Shown here in pieces: positions 17,090 to 25,273 of a DNA stretch of 34,033 nucleotides. The stretch spans positions 1 through 34,033 of the forward strand of contig JAGHUV010000041.1 in NCBI GenBank assembly GCA_018064665.1, read 5' to 3'. This stretch comes from Candidatus Crickella caballi (lineage in GTDB: Bacteria; Bacillota; Clostridia; Peptostreptococcales; Anaerovoracaceae). Position 1 is the first letter of the stretch. Every line of letters begins with the position of its first letter. The position numbers and the translations under genes are program-made. Under the pieces are notes generated by a model. That model did not search any database. It was not told the origin of the DNA and worked only from the letters and a program-made list of their open reading frames with translations.

Positions 17090-17717
17090 AAAATCCCAGT
17101 TCTTTAAGCACCTGCGGGAGCTCATAGAAATGATCTATTACTCCCTCAGCATTACTCATAGTACCGAATCCGTATCTTGCCCAGATGCAGGGAACACCCG
17201 CTTCATGTGCAGAGTCGCAGTCCTTCTGAATGTCTCCGACGTATACCGAGTGAGGCTCCTTGTTTCTCTCCATTACAAGCCTGATATTCTCGCCCTTGGA
17301 GAGGCCTGTGTTGCCCCATTCCTCGATATCGCAGAAGTATTCTCTCATGTTCATTGAATCCAGGAAAGTATCAATGTATCCGGTCTGGCAGTTGCTTACA
17401 ATTGCCAGCTTATATCCTTCCGATATGAGCTGCTCGAGCGTCTCGCGTTCTCTTTCGAAGAGAGTACCGCCATGCTCTCTGAGATATTCCATCTCCTTGC
17501 CCATGCAGCAGTTGAAGATTCTTTCTCTGTCCTCCGGACTCGAATCAGGAAGCAGCTGAAGTGCAATCTGATCCATAGTCAGACCCAGCACAGAATGTAT
17601 CTCCTCAACAGTGAATTTAGTGTCTTTGCCCAGCTGACGGGCTATCTCAGCACCCCAGGATTCCGCAAGCGCTTCGCCCGCATCCCACAGGGTTCCGTCC
17701 AAATCAAAAATAATCAT
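17088..17717 (-). CDS. HAD-superfamily phosphatase (phosphoglycolate phosphatase-like)
   Basis: A 209-residue haloacid-dehalogenase hydrolase. The catalytic motif I FDLDGTLW gives the nucleophile Asp5 and acid/base Asp7. A helical cap (about residues 15-80) follows, then motif II IVSNCQ (Ser), a Lys in LSKGENI and motif IV VGDIQKDCDSAHEAG. This is the subfamily I Gph/YjjG-like layout, where substrates are small phosphate esters; specificity cannot be read. It starts the minus-strand run. The divergent 122-nt gap to the sirtuin gene has a TATACT at 17743-17748 as a possible -10 for this gene, without a good -35. AAAGGAATTGGAAT precedes the ATG. A glycerol- or glycolate-phosphate substrate would suit the neighbouring phosphodiesterase but is not shown. 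Confidence 0.9.
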   Translation of the reverse strand: MIIFDLDGTLWDAGEALAESWGAEIARQLGKDTKFTVEEIHSVLGLTMDQIALQLLPDSSPEDRERIFNCCMGKEMEYLREHGGTLFERERETLEQLISEGYKLAIVSNCQTGYIDTFLDSMNMREYFCDIEEWGNTGLSKGENIRLVMERNKEPHSVYVGDIQKDCDSAHEAGVPCIWARYGFGTMSNAEGVIDHFYELPQVLKELGF

Positions 17718-17742
17718 ATTCCAATTCCTTTCATACGCATTA

Positions 17743-17748
17743 AGTATA
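17743..17748 (-). promoter_or_regulatory. Possible -10 element for the HAD/MFS/GDPD transcript
   Basis: TATACT on the minus strand, 26 nt before the HAD start codon, in the divergent gap shared with the sirtuin gene. No convincing -35 is found 16-18 nt upstream, so this is tentative. Confidence 0.3.
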
Positions 17749-17839
17749 ACCCATATCAGGTATTTTTTGTGGTATTATTTTATTAAAGAGCGGACGTTTA
17801 AGTTCGATAAAACACATATTTCAGACAACAGGAGACAAT

Positions 17840-18577
17840 ATGGAAGACAAAATCAGGCATTTAAAAGAGATTATCGAAGATAGCAAGAACATCGTATTTT
17901 TCGGTGGTGCCGGAGTTTCAACCGAAAGCGGCATTCCTGATTTCCGCAGTGCTGACGGATTATACAATCAGGATCTCGGAAGAGAGGTCTCGCCGGAGGA
18001 AATGATTTCTCATACATTCTACGTTCAGCACCCTCTCGATTTCTTTGAATTCTACAGAGACAAGCTTATCTTTCCTGACGTAGAGCCTAACTACTGTCAC
18101 AAGGCTCTTGCCAAACTTGAGAAGCAGGGCAAGCTTAAGGCTGTTGTTACTCAGAACATAGACGGTCTGCACCAGAAAGCGGGAAGCGAGAATGTATATG
18201 AGCTTCACGGATCCGTACTTCGGAACTACTGCGAGAACTGTGGAGCTTTCTATGATATCGATACGATCCTCAGCAGTACAGGCGTGCCTAAGTGTGACAA
18301 ATGTGGCGGACGTATTAAGCCTGATGTTGTTCTTTACGAAGAGATGCTCGACGACGATGTTGTTAACGGTGCAATCAAAGCCATCGGGAACGCAGATACT
18401 CTGATTATCGGAGGAACTACGCTCATCGTATATCCGGCAGCGGGTCTTATCAGATATTTCAGAGGAAAAAATCTCGTGCTGATCAACAAGTCTGTTACAC
18501 CTGCCGATAACGATGCAGATCTCGTAATTCACGATTCGATCGGAGAGGTCTTCAGGAAGGTTATGGAGATCGACTAG
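17840..18577 (+). CDS. Sir2-family NAD-dependent protein deacylase (sirtuin)
   Basis: It removes acetyl or other acyl groups from protein lysines, using NAD. The 245-residue protein has all landmarks: NAD-binding GAGVSTESGIPDFRS (residues 23-37), TQNIDGLH (104-111), catalytic His123 in ELHGS, a four-Cys zinc site (Cys131/134 and Cys152/155), and the late IIGGTTLIVYPAAG segment. Length and order match the CobB/SrtN class. CAGGAG lies seven bases before the ATG. It is a single-gene unit on the plus strand between two minus-strand blocks, ended by the hairpin at 18603-18642. No acetyl-CoA synthetase gene, the classic sirtuin target, is adjacent, although an acyl-CoA ligase lies about 8 kb away. 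Confidence 0.95.
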   Translation: MEDKIRHLKEIIEDSKNIVFFGGAGVSTESGIPDFRSADGLYNQDLGREVSPEEMISHTFYVQHPLDFFEFYRDKLIFPDVEPNYCHKALAKLEKQGKLKAVVTQNIDGLHQKAGSENVYELHGSVLRNYCENCGAFYDIDTILSSTGVPKCDKCGGRIKPDVVLYEEMLDDDVVNGAIKAIGNADTLIIGGTTLIVYPAAGLIRYFRGKNLVLINKSVTPADNDADLVIHDSIGEVFRKVMEID

Positions 18578-18602
18578 CAATGTGAATACCGGCTCAAAAA
18601 TG

Positions 18603-18642
18603 AAAAAGTTCACAGAAAGCAATCTGTTCCTGTGAACTTTTT
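18603..18642. terminator. Bidirectional rho-independent terminator
   Basis: A perfect 13-bp stem: AAAAAGTTCACAG (18603-18615) and CTGTGAACTTTTT (18630-18642) around a 14-nt loop. The A and T tracts let it work for both the sirtuin gene and the convergent alcohol dehydrogenase gene. Confidence 0.85.
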
Positions 18643-18688
18643 ATATGCAGTCTCATTATATGTAACTTATTTCACTTCCACCACGCAT

Positions 18689-19852
18689 CTAAATGCGCGA
18701 AGCCATCTTATAGATATTGTAAATATCTTCGGTATTGAGAACCCTGAAATTACCTATTGTTCTTGCATCCCGGAATGTTACTCCAAGAGCAGCCTTCCTG
18801 CATGCCTCATCATCGAACTCAAGTCCGAGACCCTTGATGTCTGTCGGCATTCCTATTGATGCGAAGAACTCTTCGAACTTATCGATAGCCTTGTTAGGAT
18901 CGGATTCGCCCCATACGCCTTCTCCCAGCTTGGCAAATCTTGAAGGATCTACATCAAGCACGTATCTTGCCCAGCTTGCCCAGATTGCTGCAAGTCCGGC
19001 ACCGTGCGCTACGTCAAATTCTGCCGAAAGCTCATGCTCTATCTGATGACATGCCCAATCACCCTTGGTATTGTTGCAGGCTGCCATCAATCCGTTATGT
19101 GACAGTGAGCCGGCCCACATCAGATTGGCTCTTGCATCATAATTATCCGGCTCAGCAAGTGCTATCGGTGTATATTTGATAACCGTCTTAAGCAAAGTAA
19201 ATGAAAGCTCGTCTGTGAAGTCAAGCGCATAGCCTTCATGGAAATATCTCTCAAGAGTGTGCATCATGATGTCCGTCGAACCGCAAGCTGTCTGATATTT
19301 GCTTACAGTATAAGTAAGTTCAGGATCGAGCATTGCAAAGCTTACACGGCCGTAGTCGGTATTAACTCCGCGCTTGAAAGTAGGGTCGCCCTCATCGTTG
19401 GTAATAACAGATGAGTCGCTCATCTCTGAGCCTGTTGCAGACAGAGTAAGGATAACACCGACAGGCAGTGTTCCCTCTACCTTTCTCTTGCCGCAATAGA
19501 AGTCCCAGACATCTCCGCCGCTGTAAGCACCGTAGCCGATTGCTTTGGCACTGTCAAGAACAGAACCCCCGCCTACTGCCAGGATATAGTCAATACCCTC
19601 CGCTTCAACCAGCTCGATACCCTTGCGAACAAGTGTCACTCTCGGATTAGGTACTACTCCGCCGAGCTCAACGTATTCAATTCCGCTTTCTTCGAGCTTT
19701 GCTTCGACTCTGTCGAGCAGACCGCTTTTCTTAACGGAGCCGGTACCGAAATGAACCAGCACTTTGGTAGCGCCGTTTTCTTTAAGCACCTCTCCGACTT
19801 TATCTTCAACGCTCTTTCCGAAATAAACATGTGTAGGTGTGAAGTATTCCAT
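18689..19852 (-). CDS. Iron-containing (group III) alcohol dehydrogenase, butanol-dehydrogenase-like
   Basis: It interconverts alcohols and aldehydes with NAD(P)H, usually as the last step of fermentation. The 387-residue protein has the Fe-ADH nucleotide site AVGGGSVLDSAKAI, LSATGSEMSDSSVI, and metal ligands in GSTDIMMHTLERYF (Asp and His), the CHQIEHELS stretch and DVAHGAGLA. The whole sequence follows the BdhA/YqhD branch (EYFTPTHVYFGK start, with DWACHQIEHELSAEFDVAHG). An in-frame ATG at 19894 extends it by 14 residues, but AAGGAG directly upstream of the ATG at 19852 and the family N-terminus argue for 19852. It follows the Cys-rich membrane protein gene by 48 nt, which may mean co-transcription. 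The substrate range is not readable. Confidence 0.93.
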   Translation of the reverse strand: MEYFTPTHVYFGKSVEDKVGEVLKENGATKVLVHFGTGSVKKSGLLDRVEAKLEESGIEYVELGGVVPNPRVTLVRKGIELVEAEGIDYILAVGGGSVLDSAKAIGYGAYSGGDVWDFYCGKRKVEGTLPVGVILTLSATGSEMSDSSVITNDEGDPTFKRGVNTDYGRVSFAMLDPELTYTVSKYQTACGSTDIMMHTLERYFHEGYALDFTDELSFTLLKTVIKYTPIALAEPDNYDARANLMWAGSLSHNGLMAACNNTKGDWACHQIEHELSAEFDVAHGAGLAAIWASWARYVLDVDPSRFAKLGEGVWGESDPNKAIDKFEEFFASIGMPTDIKGLGLEFDDEACRKAALGVTFRDARTIGNFRVLNTEDIYNIYKMASRI

Positions 19853-19900
19853 AGTTTTCTCCTTATCTGTTATGACCTTCAGTTCCTGATTCATATTGTT

Positions 19901-20698
19901 CTATCTGATGCCGGTCTTTCTCCTGATGCCTGTAAGCACCTGTGTGACTCTCTCTTCAGCGTACAGCTCAAGCTGCTGTCTGAATGTCACGAGCTGTTTC
20001 TTGTGCACGCACAGTTTTTCTGTACAGTTCTGACAGCTCATATATCCGTTGGTGTTCTCCGAAAAGCGTTCCGGATACTTCCATAAAGTTATTTCCCATC
20101 GCACCAGCAATGCAACAGATGCACCAAGCAGCGTCCAGGTGTACACCCTCGGCACAAAGAAGAAAGGTGTGAACATCATTGCAAAATCCCAGTTGTATAT
20201 GCGGCACGCCGTGCAGCACTTATTCTTAAGAAACCACGTCTGAAACGGGCAGAAGAACAGTATACATATGATGTCGCACACAGAATACGCCAGTGCCACA
20301 AGCAGCAGCACATCAACGTCTATGAGCTTCAGCTGATACAGACCTCCTATCGCCATATTAAAAATGATCCATACCAGCGCAACGATAAAGCCTGCATGAT
20401 CGTCTGCTATTACCGCATCCGTACGTCCGGTCGGCTTATAATTGCCGGCGAACATCTTCTGGCAGCCCGGGCTCTCCAGTTTTGATGGAAAAAACCTGAG
20501 GATCATCTCTACCATAAACACTATCCAGACTATCCAAAGTAAGAAAGGGGTTTTGTCTTCGACTGTATCGAGCAGCGAGCCCATATCATTCACATGAAAA
20601 TAGATGACCAGCACCGCGACTGCCAGAAACAGCAGTGACCGGTACAGGAGCTTAATATAGTGAAGTGTCATTACCTTGGTGAGCTTCGGTTTTTTCAT
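19901..20698 (-). CDS. Cys-rich integral membrane protein of unknown function
   Basis: A 265-residue protein with about five hydrophobic segments (SLLFLAVAVLVIYF; PFLLWIVWIVFMVEMIL; GFIVALVWIIFNMAIGG; VDVLLLVALAYSVCDIICILFF; VYTWTLLGASVALLV). Two Cys clusters stand out: KNKCCTACRIYNWD, between helices 4 and 5, and CQNCTEKLC in the C-terminal tail, both probably on the same side and able to bind a metal or Fe-S centre. I do not recognise the family. The frame runs to 20755 through a terminator hairpin, but GGAGATAG before the ATG at 20698 decides the start. The upstream terminator leaves only about 26 nt before the start codon, so its promoter is not obvious; it may depend on read-through. Confidence 0.75.
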   Translation of the reverse strand: MKKPKLTKVMTLHYIKLLYRSLLFLAVAVLVIYFHVNDMGSLLDTVEDKTPFLLWIVWIVFMVEMILRFFPSKLESPGCQKMFAGNYKPTGRTDAVIADDHAGFIVALVWIIFNMAIGGLYQLKLIDVDVLLLVALAYSVCDIICILFFCPFQTWFLKNKCCTACRIYNWDFAMMFTPFFFVPRVYTWTLLGASVALLVRWEITLWKYPERFSENTNGYMSCQNCTEKLCVHKKQLVTFRQQLELYAEERVTQVLTGIRRKTGIR

Positions 20699-20723
20699 AC
20701 TATCTCCAATAACTCTCTCATAT

Positions 20724-20752
20724 AAAAAAGGGATGCGGATTAACCGCATCCC
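20724..20752 (-). terminator. Rho-independent terminator of hppA
   Basis: On the minus strand GGGATGCGG (complement of 20744-20752), a 5-nt loop and CCGCATCCC, followed by six T's. It lies about 20 nt after the hppA stop. Confidence 0.9.
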
Positions 20753-20772
20753 CATTATACATCTTTTTATTA

Positions 20773-22869
20773 TTAGAAGATATGGAATGTTACAACCAGA
20801 CCTGCAAATACGATCGATACCATGCTCAGGAGCTTGATAAGGATGTTGATTGATGGGCCGGATGTATCCTTGAACGGATCACCAACAGTGTCTCCGACAA
20901 CGCCTGCCTTGTGAGCGTCGCTGCCCTTGCCACCGAAGTGTCCTGCTTCGATATACTTCTTAGCATTGTCCCATGCTCCGCCGGAGTTAGCCATGAAGAT
21001 AGCCAGGAGGAAGCCTGTTGCAGTTGCACCTGCAAGCAGACCGATTACTCCATTATATCCAAGTACAAGACCAACAACGATAGGAGTAACGATAGCCAGA
21101 ACTGTAGGAGAGATCATCTCGTGGAGTGAAGCCTTTGTGCAGAGGTCTACACACTTTGTGTAGTCAGGATCTGCCTCGCCTTCCATAAGACCCTTGATCT
21201 CGTGGAACTGACGACGAACTTCAACTACGATACTCTGTGCAGCCTTGCCTACGGAATCCATAGTCATAGCAGCGAAAATGAATGGCAGGCTGGCACCGAT
21301 GAAGATACCAACGAGAACTGCCGGGTTCATAACACTCATGTCGAGCTTGATGCTATCTCCGCCAATCTGCTGAACCTTTGATACATAGGAAGCGATCAGA
21401 GCCAGTGCAGTCAGAGCTGCGGAACCGATAGCGAATCCCTTACCTGTTGCAGCAGTTGTGTTTCCGAGTGAGTCAAGAGCGTCGGTACGACGTCTTACTT
21501 CAGGATCAAGTCCTGCCATCTCAGCGATACCGCCGGCATTGTCAGCGATAGGGCCGTAAGCATCAGTTGCAAGTGTGATTCCGAGTGTTGAAAGCATACC
21601 TACAGCAGCAAGTGCAATACCGTAAAGTCCGAGTGCGCCATTGCTGAATCCGCCTGCAAGTCCATAAGCGAGCATTACGCAGATAGCAATGATAACGATA
21701 GGTGCAGCAACGGAAACCATTCCGAGTGAAACACCACCGATGATAATAGTAGCAGCACCTGTCTCAGACTGTCCTGCAAGCTTCTGTGTCGGCTTGTATG
21801 TATCTGATGTGAAATACTCTGTAAAGAATCCGATCAGTACGCCGGCAATAAGTCCTGCGATAATTGCAAAGTACAGTCCGATGTATTCCATTCCGAATAC
21901 AAAGTATACGAGTGGGAATGCAATTACAGCGATGGAAATAGCACTTGTGTTAGTTCCTCTTCTCAGAGCCTTGAGCAGTGTAGCCTGATCGATGCTCTCG
22001 CCTGTCTTAACCAGGAATGTGCAGAAGATGGAAGCAACAACGCCGATAGCCGCCATTGCCATAGGAATAGCTACTGCGGAAACCTGAAGTGCTGCAGAAT
22101 TTTCAAATGCGATAACTCCCAGTGCGCATGAAGAAAGGATTGATCCTACATATGACTCGTAAAGGTCAGCACCCATTCCGGCAACGTCACCAACGTTGTC
22201 ACCTACGTTATCAGCGATAACTGCAGGGTTACGTGGGTCGTCCTCAGGAATTCCTGCCTCAACCTTTCCAACAAGGTCAGCACCTACGTCAGCAGCCTTA
22301 GTATAGATACCACCACCTACACGTGCAAAGAGTGCCATTGAAGAAGCACCCATTCCGAATGTCAGCATTGTTGTAGTCAGATCTGACAGATTCAGATGGA
22401 ATACCATCTTCAGCAGCAGATACCAGATGGAGATGTCGAGAAGTCCGAGACCTACTACAGTAAATCCCATAACGCTTCCTGCGGAGAATGCAACTCTGAG
22501 TCCCTTGTTCAGACCTTCCTGACAAGCGTTAGCAGTTCTTGCATTAGCGCGAGTAGCGATATTCATTCCTACGAATCCGGACAGACCCGAGAAGAAACCA
22601 CCTGTAATAAATGCGAATGGTACGAATGGTGTAAGCAGCTTGAAGAATGCCATGATTGACAGTACAACAAACATACCTACGAAGAAAATGATCAGGATCT
22701 TATACTGGCGAGTCAGATAAGCCATAGCTCCTTCTCTGATGCTGCCGGAGAGCTTGATCATTCTTTCATTTCCCTCATCGAACTTGAGAACCTTCTTAGC
22801 CTGCAGCAGTGCAAAGCCCAGGGCAAGAATCGATCCGAGAAGGGTGAAAAAAGCAAGATAATTATCCAT
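20773..22869 (-). CDS. hppA: Membrane-bound ion-pumping pyrophosphatase, K+-dependent type
   Basis: It hydrolyses cytoplasmic PPi and pumps Na+ and/or H+ out across the membrane, recovering energy. The 698-residue, roughly 16-helix protein has the substrate loops GGGIYTKAADVGADLVGKVEAGIPEDDPRNPAVIADNVGDNVGD and a second conserved block GDTVGDPFKDTSGPS near the C-terminus. GNTTAATGKG (Ala473, Gly476) is the K+-dependent signature; K+-independent enzymes have Lys there. Glu238 in DLYESYVGS sits where, from memory, the Na+-pumping Thermotoga enzyme has its ion-gate Glu, so a Na+-PPase or Na+/H+ type is more likely than a pure proton pump. AAGGAGG precedes the ATG. It is a monocistronic unit with its own promoter (22935-22962) and terminator. 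Confidence 0.96.
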   Translation of the reverse strand: MDNYLAFFTLLGSILALGFALLQAKKVLKFDEGNERMIKLSGSIREGAMAYLTRQYKILIIFFVGMFVVLSIMAFFKLLTPFVPFAFITGGFFSGLSGFVGMNIATRANARTANACQEGLNKGLRVAFSAGSVMGFTVVGLGLLDISIWYLLLKMVFHLNLSDLTTTMLTFGMGASSMALFARVGGGIYTKAADVGADLVGKVEAGIPEDDPRNPAVIADNVGDNVGDVAGMGADLYESYVGSILSSCALGVIAFENSAALQVSAVAIPMAMAAIGVVASIFCTFLVKTGESIDQATLLKALRRGTNTSAISIAVIAFPLVYFVFGMEYIGLYFAIIAGLIAGVLIGFFTEYFTSDTYKPTQKLAGQSETGAATIIIGGVSLGMVSVAAPIVIIAICVMLAYGLAGGFSNGALGLYGIALAAVGMLSTLGITLATDAYGPIADNAGGIAEMAGLDPEVRRRTDALDSLGNTTAATGKGFAIGSAALTALALIASYVSKVQQIGGDSIKLDMSVMNPAVLVGIFIGASLPFIFAAMTMDSVGKAAQSIVVEVRRQFHEIKGLMEGEADPDYTKCVDLCTKASLHEMISPTVLAIVTPIVVGLVLGYNGVIGLLAGATATGFLLAIFMANSGGAWDNAKKYIEAGHFGGKGSDAHKAGVVGDTVGDPFKDTSGPSINILIKLLSMVSIVFAGLVVTFHIF

Positions 22870-22934
22870 GTTTCCTCCTTGAATACTATAACGTTTTATA
22901 GACCGCCGGTTCTCAGCGGTTTTATAACTTGTTA

Positions 22935-22962
22935 ATTATAACACCTTTTAGTGCTTTGTCAG
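22935..22962 (-). promoter_or_regulatory. Sigma-A-type promoter of hppA
   Basis: On the minus strand the -35 is CTGACA (22957-22962), the spacer is 16 nt and the -10 is TATAAT (22935-22940), preceded by TGT for an extended -10. The roughly 60-nt leader has a small ACCGC/GCGGT hairpin before the AAGGAGG. Confidence 0.8.
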
Positions 22963-22972
22963 TATCAAAAAC

Positions 22973-23001
22973 AAAAAATACAAAGATTTTTTGTATTTTT
23001 T
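22973..23001 (-). terminator. AT-rich terminator hairpin after tex
   Basis: A perfect 12-bp stem, AAAAAATACAAA (22973-22984) and TTTGTATTTTTT (22990-23001), with a 5-nt loop. On the minus strand it ends in TTTTTTGTTTTTG. It has only one G-C pair, so its efficiency is uncertain, but it lies between tex and the hppA promoter. Confidence 0.55.
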
Positions 23002-23020
23002 TCAGCAATTTCAACGCTTT

Positions 23021-23059
23021 GGGGCATTTCTGTATTAAGAGAAATACAAGAATTGCCCC
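23021..23059 (-). other. Long imperfect hairpin just after tex
   Basis: GGGGCATTTCTGTATT pairs imperfectly with AAATACAAGAATTGCCCC around a short AAGAG loop. It begins 13 nt after the tex stop and lies before the AT-rich terminator hairpin. No T-run follows it directly, so it may stabilise the mRNA 3' end rather than terminate. Confidence 0.5.
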
Positions 23060-23072
23060 CATTGTTTCGCTT

Positions 23073-25247
23073 TTACAGCTTCATAGTCAGTGCTATACGC
23101 TGTTTCTTTAAGTCTACCGACAGGACCTTCACCTCGACAATGTCTCCTACAGATACCACCTCGAGAGGATGTTTGATGTATCTGTCTGCCATCTGTGAAA
23201 TGTGAACAAGTCCGTCCTGATGAACTCCTATGTCTACGAAGGCTCCGAAATCGATAACATTTCTGACTGTGCCCTTGAGTATCATTCCCTCTGTCAGGTC
23301 TTCCATCTCAAGTACGTCAGACTTTAATATCGGTGCCGGCATCTCGTCTCTCGGATCTCTTCCCGGTTTCTCAAGCTCCTTTACGATATCTCTCAAAGTA
23401 GGCTCTCCGATGCCGAGCTCTGCTGCTGTCTCCTTATAGCTTTTGATACCTGATGCAACTCCGGACATGCCGCCCTTTGCCAGCTTCTCCTTGAGGTCGC
23501 CCGCACTGTGTCCCAGCTTGGCAAGCAGCTTCTTGGCTACATCGTAGGACTCAGGATGCACTGCTGTTCCGTCGAGCGGCTCCTTGCCGCCTCTTATTCT
23601 CAGGAATCCCGCACATTGCTCGAATGCCTTTGGTCCCAGCTTGGCAACCTTGAGCAGCTCCTTCCTGCTGCCAAAGCTTCCGTTTGCTTCGCGATATTCT
23701 ACTATATTATTAGCCAGCGTCTTGTTGATGCCCGAAACGTACTGAAGCAGCGATGCCGATGCTGTATTCAGATCTACACCTACAGCATTAACGCAGTCCT
23801 CAACTACTGCTGCAAGTGAAGCCTCAAGCTTCTTCTGATTCATGTCGTGCTGATACTGTCCAACGCCGACCGACTTAGGGTCGATCTTGACAAGCTCCGA
23901 AAGCGGATCCTGCAGACGTCTTGCCATGGAGGTTGCCGATCTCTGGCCTACATCAAAGTTAGGGAACTCTTCTGTTGCCAGCTTGGAAGCCGAGTAAACG
24001 GACGCGCCCGCCTCGTTTACGATGATGTACTGTACTTTGAGACCATTGTCCTTGATCATATCGCAGATGATCTTCTCGGATTCACGACTTGCAGTACCGT
24101 TTCCAAGCGAAATGAGATTGATTCCGTATTTCTTTATAAGCTTGAGAACAACAGCAACAGACTCCTCTACTCTGTTCTGCGGCGGTGTCGGATAGATGAC
24201 TGTGGTATCAAGCACCTTGCCTGTAGGGTCTACTACCGCCAGCTTGCAGCCTGTACGGAACGCAGGGTCCCAGCCCAGTACTGTCATGCCCGCAATCGGC
24301 GGCTGCATAAGAAGCTGCCCCAGATTCTCCCCGAATACCTTTATCGCTCCGTCCTCTGCGTTTTCTGTAAGCTCGCTTCGGATCTCATTCTCGATCGAAG
24401 GCTTGATAAGTCTCTTGTAAGCGTCCTCTATTGTTGCTCTAAGCACCTCTCCTGTAGCAGGATTGGTCCTTGTAATTATCTTGCCCTGCAGATACGCAAT
24501 GATTTCGTCTGTCGGAGCCTCGATGCTTACACCGAGAACCTTTTCCTTCTCGCCTCTGTTTACCGCCAGAATTCTGTGGCCCGGCATTTTTCTTACAGGC
24601 TCCGAGTAATCATAGTAGGAGCCATAGGTTTTCTTCTCATCGATATCCTCATCCTTGACTGCCGAGACAAGCATGCCTCCTTCAAAGGTCATGCGTCTTA
24701 CAGCTGCTCTGAACTCTGCCGAATCCGATATCTCTTCGGCAATTATGTCGCAGGCACCTGCGATTGCTGCAGCAGCATCAGCTACCTCAAGCTCAGGGTG
24801 CTCTGCATCAGTTCTAACATATTTTGCAGCCTCGTCCTGAAGCGAGCCCTTGATTTCCTGCGCCTTGATCGTCTCTGCCAGAGGCTCGAGCCCCTTTGCC
24901 TTGGCGATGGTTGCACGAGTCTTTCTCTTAGGCTTATACGGTCTGTAAATATCCTCGACAGCCACCAGAGTCTCCGCCGCATCGATTGCTTTGCGCAGAT
25001 CCTCGGTCATTTTGCCCTGCTCCTCGATTGAAGCAATGACTGTCTCCTTACGCTCCTCGAGATTACGCAGGTACCTTAGGCGCTCGTCGAGCGCACGCAG
25101 CACCTCGTCATCCAAAGAACCCGTTACCTCTTTGCGGTAACGGGCAATAAATGGTATGGTGTTGCCTTCATCTATAAGCTGTACGGTTGCTGCAACCTGA
25201 GACTCGCGAATCCCGAGCTCAGCTGCAATTTTTCCATTTATATTCAT
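23073..25247 (-). CDS. tex: Tex-family RNA-binding transcription accessory protein
   Basis: A 724-residue nucleic-acid-binding protein with the complete Tex architecture: an N-terminal helical region (ELGIRESQVAATVQLIDEGNTIPFIARYRKE), a YqgF/RNase H-like domain (GMTVLGWDPAFRTGCKLAVVD, then SLGNGTASRESEKI), helix-hairpin-helix motifs (LLQYVSGINKTLANNIVEYREANGSF; GPKAFEQCAGFLRI), and a C-terminal S1 domain (GTVRNVIDFGAFVDIGVHQDGLVHISQM). From family knowledge, Tex acts in transcription and, with RNA polymerase, in RNA metabolism and tolerance of genotoxic stress; its exact role remains debated. GAAGGA precedes the ATG. It lies 26 nt behind the E2-like gene, and the terminator hairpins follow. 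Confidence 0.96.
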   Translation of the reverse strand: MNINGKIAAELGIRESQVAATVQLIDEGNTIPFIARYRKEVTGSLDDEVLRALDERLRYLRNLEERKETVIASIEEQGKMTEDLRKAIDAAETLVAVEDIYRPYKPKRKTRATIAKAKGLEPLAETIKAQEIKGSLQDEAAKYVRTDAEHPELEVADAAAAIAGACDIIAEEISDSAEFRAAVRRMTFEGGMLVSAVKDEDIDEKKTYGSYYDYSEPVRKMPGHRILAVNRGEKEKVLGVSIEAPTDEIIAYLQGKIITRTNPATGEVLRATIEDAYKRLIKPSIENEIRSELTENAEDGAIKVFGENLGQLLMQPPIAGMTVLGWDPAFRTGCKLAVVDPTGKVLDTTVIYPTPPQNRVEESVAVVLKLIKKYGINLISLGNGTASRESEKIICDMIKDNGLKVQYIIVNEAGASVYSASKLATEEFPNFDVGQRSATSMARRLQDPLSELVKIDPKSVGVGQYQHDMNQKKLEASLAAVVEDCVNAVGVDLNTASASLLQYVSGINKTLANNIVEYREANGSFGSRKELLKVAKLGPKAFEQCAGFLRIRGGKEPLDGTAVHPESYDVAKKLLAKLGHSAGDLKEKLAKGGMSGVASGIKSYKETAAELGIGEPTLRDIVKELEKPGRDPRDEMPAPILKSDVLEMEDLTEGMILKGTVRNVIDFGAFVDIGVHQDGLVHISQMADRYIKHPLEVVSVGDIVEVKVLSVDLKKQRIALTMKL

Positions 25248-25273
25248 TGGGTCCTTCTTTCCGTGTGTTGTGA

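Noticed and set aside
20699-20755. N-terminal 19-residue extension of the Cys-rich membrane protein
   Set aside because: It would be encoded by the hppA terminator hairpin; a good ribosome binding site sits before the ATG at 20698.
23847-25031. A 394-codon plus-strand frame opposite tex
   Set aside because: Same reasoning: it mirrors the intact Tex coding sequence and has no recognisable domain.
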